From: Siderastrea radians
Lineage: Eukaryota > Cnidaria > Anthozoa > Scleractinia > Rhizangiidae
NCBI GenBank assembly: GCA_964017195.1
Contig: OZ024890.1
Span: 67,483,376 to 67,547,375 of the forward strand
DNA: 64,000 nucleotides
Direction of reading: 5' to 3'
The first letter of the stretch is position 1. Every line of letters begins with the position of its first letter. The notes beneath the pieces are model-generated. The model was not told the origin of the DNA and made no database searches. It was given only the letters and a program-made list of their open reading frames with translations. Below, in pieces: positions 61,801-64,000 of the stretch. The translations under genes were made by a program, and so were the position numbers.

Positions 61801-62517
61801 CAAGTAAGAAAAATATAATGAAGATTGCGTCCTTTTTTAATATTAAAATGGTCTATCTCTTATGCCCGTAACAATTTAGCGAGTTACCCGGCCTTGGTTC
61901 CTAAGCCGCTGTTGTAAAACTAAACGGAATGAACGTTATAGAGACTAGATATGTATTGTACGTGTTTTGTTTACTGTTTAATAACATAGTATGTTTTTTG
62001 CTCGATAGGGTTTTTTTTTTTTTCGGTTGGGTGTGCCCCAGACTCAACGTCGCAGAATGAACAACATAAAACAAAAACTGAATGAAGTACTACATTTGGA
62101 CGACATAAAAAAGGGCCACATTTAAAAGGGCACGCTTTAGAATTTCATCAACAGACCCAAAAGTTGGAAATATCTTGTGCGGCATAATAACAGCAATAAA
62201 CAGCGTTTCGGGGAAAGTACTGCTCAATGGCGTTCAGTTAAATGGTCGCACCTTAGATTTCCTTCAACAGGATGAAAATTGCGAGCCAGATTACTCTAAG
62301 ACAAATGGCCCATGCTGAGTTAACTGTTTTAAAAATATGCAGCTGTTACTGAAAAGTTGGTAAACAAAATATCTTTGAAATCATTTTAATTTGTTAAATT
62401 CTATTTAAAATTAACCTATCAGAAATGTTTCATATGCTTTCTCTTTCCTGCTTTTATTTTAATATTATTTTTTTCAGATTCCAGTATTGGAAAGGAGTTC
62501 CAACGAGTATGTCTTGA
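46824..62517 (+). CDS. NOXRED1: NADP-dependent oxidoreductase domain-containing protein 1
   Basis: Sixteen phase-consistent exons give 401 aa: 46824-46897, 46975-47034, 50659-50731, 52238-52278, 52882-52939, 53293-53398, 54284-54384, 55095-55160, 55605-55650, 56071-56132, 58940-58999, 59337-59406, 60045-60144, 60729-60851, 61678-61803, 62478-62517. Residues 1-102 are a poorly characterised N-terminal region. The Rossmann fold starts at about 117 with GIIGCGRLGKQL (GxGxxG at 122-127). STRRPETL follows (148-155), with the Arg pair expected to bind the NADP phosphate. LFLCCLPTQLP lies in the 66-base exon 55095-55160, and TPLSRICQLL follows. The order matches the pyrroline-5-carboxylate reductase-like domain of NOXRED1. 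The C-terminal part (about 230-401) resembles the family's helical region and ends PTSMS. The reaction and substrate of NOXRED1 are not established; the family is predicted to be NADP-dependent. All junctions are GT-AG. Exon 11 uses a weak acceptor (GCTTAAG). Introns are loaded with transposons. Confidence 0.9.
47887..48832. mobile_element. 946-bp inverted-repeat element with ATGCAT ends
   Basis: The ends ATGCATGGTTCAATTCTACC and, read from the right, ATGCATGGTTCAATTTTACC are terminal inverted repeats extending through CTGTTACCA. Subterminal CCCCGGGG, C and G runs follow. It lies in NOXRED1 intron 2. Termini and G/C-run layout resemble the element at 18966-19872, so the two may be one family. 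No transposase frame is visible. Confidence 0.75.
48832..49020. mobile_element. TTAA-type MITE, copy 1
   Basis: Runs from TTACCCTTGAAGCCCC to TTGGGGCTTAAAGGGTCAA, with inverted ends and ACCAGTAAGGAGAATTTG in the interior, as in 53765-53983. It abuts the ATGCAT element exactly. Confidence 0.65.
50855..50978 (-). repeat. tRNA-derived SINE fragment in NOXRED1 intron 3
   Basis: On the minus strand GGGGCTCAGTGATGTAGTGG (A box) and AGTGGTTCGACAAAG (B box, around 50912-50922) have pol III spacing. The A-box region closely resembles the SINE head at 25694, so both may belong to one family. It is not a functional tRNA. Confidence 0.6.
53765..53983. mobile_element. TTAA-type MITE, copy 2
   Basis: TTAACCCTAAAGCCCC at the left and GGGGCTTAAAGGGTTAA at the right are inverted ends with TTAA on both sides, suggesting a piggyBac-like TTAA target. 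The interior shares CAGGTCATGAGAAT with copy 3 and AGTAAGGAGAATTTG with copy 1. It lies in NOXRED1 intron 6. Confidence 0.75.
55337..55452. repeat. Dispersed repeat, copy 2
   Basis: Matches 45537-45646 (ATCACCAAAATAAACACAG to AAGGCCTAAATTTCGGCTTT). In NOXRED1 intron 8. Confidence 0.6.
55750..55970. mobile_element. TTAA-type MITE, copy 3 (right end degraded)
   Basis: Begins TTAACCCTTTAATCCCCAAG and contains CAGGTCATGAGAAT, TCACCAATGAT and AGGAGAAT as in the other copies. The right inverted end is not recognisable. In NOXRED1 intron 9. Confidence 0.6.
56462..57001. mobile_element. Foldback element in NOXRED1 intron 10
   Basis: The left outer end ACTAATCCCTAGGCGTTCTC is mirrored at the right by CGCTAGGGACTAGG. 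A perfect 23-bp inverted repeat pairs 56525-56547 with 56908-56930 (core CGCCTAGCAAATATTG). The left arm is also a hairpin on its own, with GGCGTTCTCTC (about 56473) against GAGAGAACGCC. The GCATTCAAC and ATCAAACATT words on both sides suggest further repeated flanks. The family is unknown. Confidence 0.6.
57623..57992. mobile_element. 370-bp MITE with CCTGGCCAAAC ends (hAT-like)
   Basis: The left end is CCTGGCCAAACGGGG and the right end, reverse complemented, is CCTGGCCAAACAGAGTCGC. The interior repeats ACTTGCG and TCGCAAG words in both orientations. The short CCTGGCC ends fit hAT-type non-autonomous elements, but no target duplication was identified. It is preceded by tRNA-like sequences (GCTCAGTGGTTACTGAGC and, on the opposite strand, GGAATCGAACCCGCC). 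Confidence 0.65.
58748..58822 (+). repeat. tRNA-like SINE head in NOXRED1 intron 10
   Basis: GTCGTAGTGCAAGTGG (A-box-like, 58756-58771) and GGTTCGAGTCC (B box, 58803-58813) have tRNA spacing. The 5' and 3' arms do not pair as an acceptor stem, and there is no plausible anticodon loop, so I do not call a tRNA gene. Confidence 0.55.
61044..61124. repeat. (TTTA/TTCA)n microsatellite
   Basis: Tetranucleotide array in NOXRED1 intron 14. Confidence 0.9.
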
Positions 62518-64000
62518 AAAAGGATTTTGTGATTATAAGTACGTTGTTTTGTTATATTATAACATTTTTAGTTACCTTACAATGTATTTGTTATCCTAAA
62601 TTGTAAGAACAGTGTGTGAAGAATGTTTATTTTTGGTTTATATAAATTTCGTTTTGATAGTCTTCATCGTGTTTTGCCAACGATCCCCTCGACCGTATGT
62701 ATATGTGTAAAAACAATATTTTTGAGAGTTTTTTTATTTAACATTTATAATGTATAATTACATGTAAAATAAATTCGCCCAGATTATCGTTTCAGCCATA
62801 AACGGGTTTGCTATTGACTTCTGCGTTTACGGTAGTGTAGAGTTTAATTTGTAAATACATTAAATGTTGTTTAAAACAATGTAATATATTCTATGAAGAA
62901 CTATCATTCGTTGTGTTACAGTGTTGAAGAATTTATTGCGTTCAGTAGTTAGATAAAGGCTTCAAGTTTCCCTAAGGTGCGAAAACTGAATTTAAAATAA
63001 ACCACTCATTCATCTTGTACTTTGCTCATGTTTAATTTCTTTTTACGTATTTGAGCTTACATTTGTCGTATAACAAACGATATAACCTGACAGTATGAAA
63101 GTGACAGTATGTGTCAAATCAAGTCTCGGTGTGAAACTATCTGACCCTAAACTGTTATGAATGTATTACGTCTTTCTTTTGACAAGGTGGTCTGTGTGAT
63201 ATCTTGAATGGCTAACTGGTTCTTTTGTCTCTGACTTACTTATTTAACCTGTACTGTTTTGCCTTATTTTTGGTCGCTGAATCCAGGCCTATCTTATGTT
63301 TCTATCTAGGTTTCTGAACTCACTTCGACCACGAGCCATTCAGCCCACGAAAAATCACAGTTCTTGCGAGAAAAGTCGTGTTAACACTGACAGGCTATGG
63401 CTACAGAAATGCATCAAGTTTGTAGTATTTTGTATAGTGGCGATCCCACTTGAATAGCGCGTTTGCCTTTTAGTATAGTGGAATCCCGATTTTTCGAACC
63501 TCCTAGGGAAAAGAAAATTGGTTCGAGAAAAATCGGGATTTCGAAAACTCGAAAGGTGGCTGCTTTTCAAACCTAGACTAGATGCCCAGTTCCTCTTTTC
63601 CCCGTTACGCATGACAGTCGTCTGCTCTGTGGAAACTCGTTTTGCAGGTGCCAAACTGTTCGTAATTTTAACCCCCTGTTTAACTCATTGTTTTTCTTTT
63701 TTTTGTCTTTCGTAAGGTATTTTAACACCGTATTTTCACGGACTTAGAAATTCTCCGAGAGCTTGTGTGACCTGAAATGTCGGTCTTGTCAAGTGGTGAA
63801 TCACAAAATTTGAGAATAGAACATCCCCGCGCGAAATTCAAGTCGAAGAATTATATCAAGTTTCTAAATACTTGAAAGAATACTGATATCAAACAGTCGT
63901 TTTATACTGAATATTATTGTTACTCTACAAAGAGATGTTTACACCTTCATGTTCGGTTTGAAGTGAAACTGTCCTATTTTCTAACCTTAGAAATATAGTG
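62518..64000. other. NOXRED1 3' region and right spacer
   Basis: AATAAA hexamers at 62768-62773 and about 62995 could end the NOXRED1 transcript. No further exon was recognised up to the window edge. A hairpin lies at 63483-63539. Confidence 0.5.
63483..63539. repeat. Short inverted repeat (hairpin)
   Basis: ATCCCGATTTTTCGAAC pairs with GTTCGAGAAAAATCGGGAT across a loop of about 20 bases. This looks like a tiny MITE or the end of a pogo/Tigger-like element. No target duplication is clear. Confidence 0.55.

Overview
This window is nuclear DNA of an animal. Genes are split by many GT-AG introns, the sequence is AT-rich, and small transposons, tRNA-derived SINEs and a BEL/Pao retrotransposon are scattered through introns and spacers. 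The gene content (an H-NOX guanylate cyclase, a repeated 10-cysteine secreted protein and a NOXRED1-type oxidoreductase) and the repeat style suggest an invertebrate, most likely an anthozoan cnidarian such as a coral or anemone. That placement is inference; no database was searched. Layout: 1-1984 has no recognisable gene. About 1985-9185 and 9742-17905 are two diverged copies of one 7-8 kb tandem duplication. No full gene was recognised in it, but exon-like blocks are conserved between copies. Several transposons are present in one copy and absent from the other, giving clean empty sites. 17906-21295 is spacer with a 907 bp inverted-repeat element. 21328-29631 (+) is a complete nine-exon soluble guanylate cyclase, beta-type (H-NOX, HNOBA, helix, cyclase; 692 aa). 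Tail-to-tail with it, 40963-32305 (-) is a two-coding-exon gene for a secreted protein of 408 aa with four 10-cysteine (Ly6/uPAR-like) repeats. Its single coding intron holds an inactivated BEL/Pao retrotransposon (34411-40325, opposite orientation) and a MITE. 40972-46823 is spacer, possibly with untranslated first exons of the minus-strand gene. 46824-62517 (+) is a complete 16-exon NOXRED1 homologue (401 aa) whose introns carry many MITEs and SINEs. 62518-64000 holds its 3' region and spacer. The three protein genes have no evident shared pathway: one is a probable gas-sensing cyclase subunit, one a secreted disulphide-rich protein, and one a Rossmann-fold relative of pyrroline-5-carboxylate reductase. 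Gene models come from matching splice-site consensus, reading phase and family motifs by eye; each is phase-consistent from start to stop.
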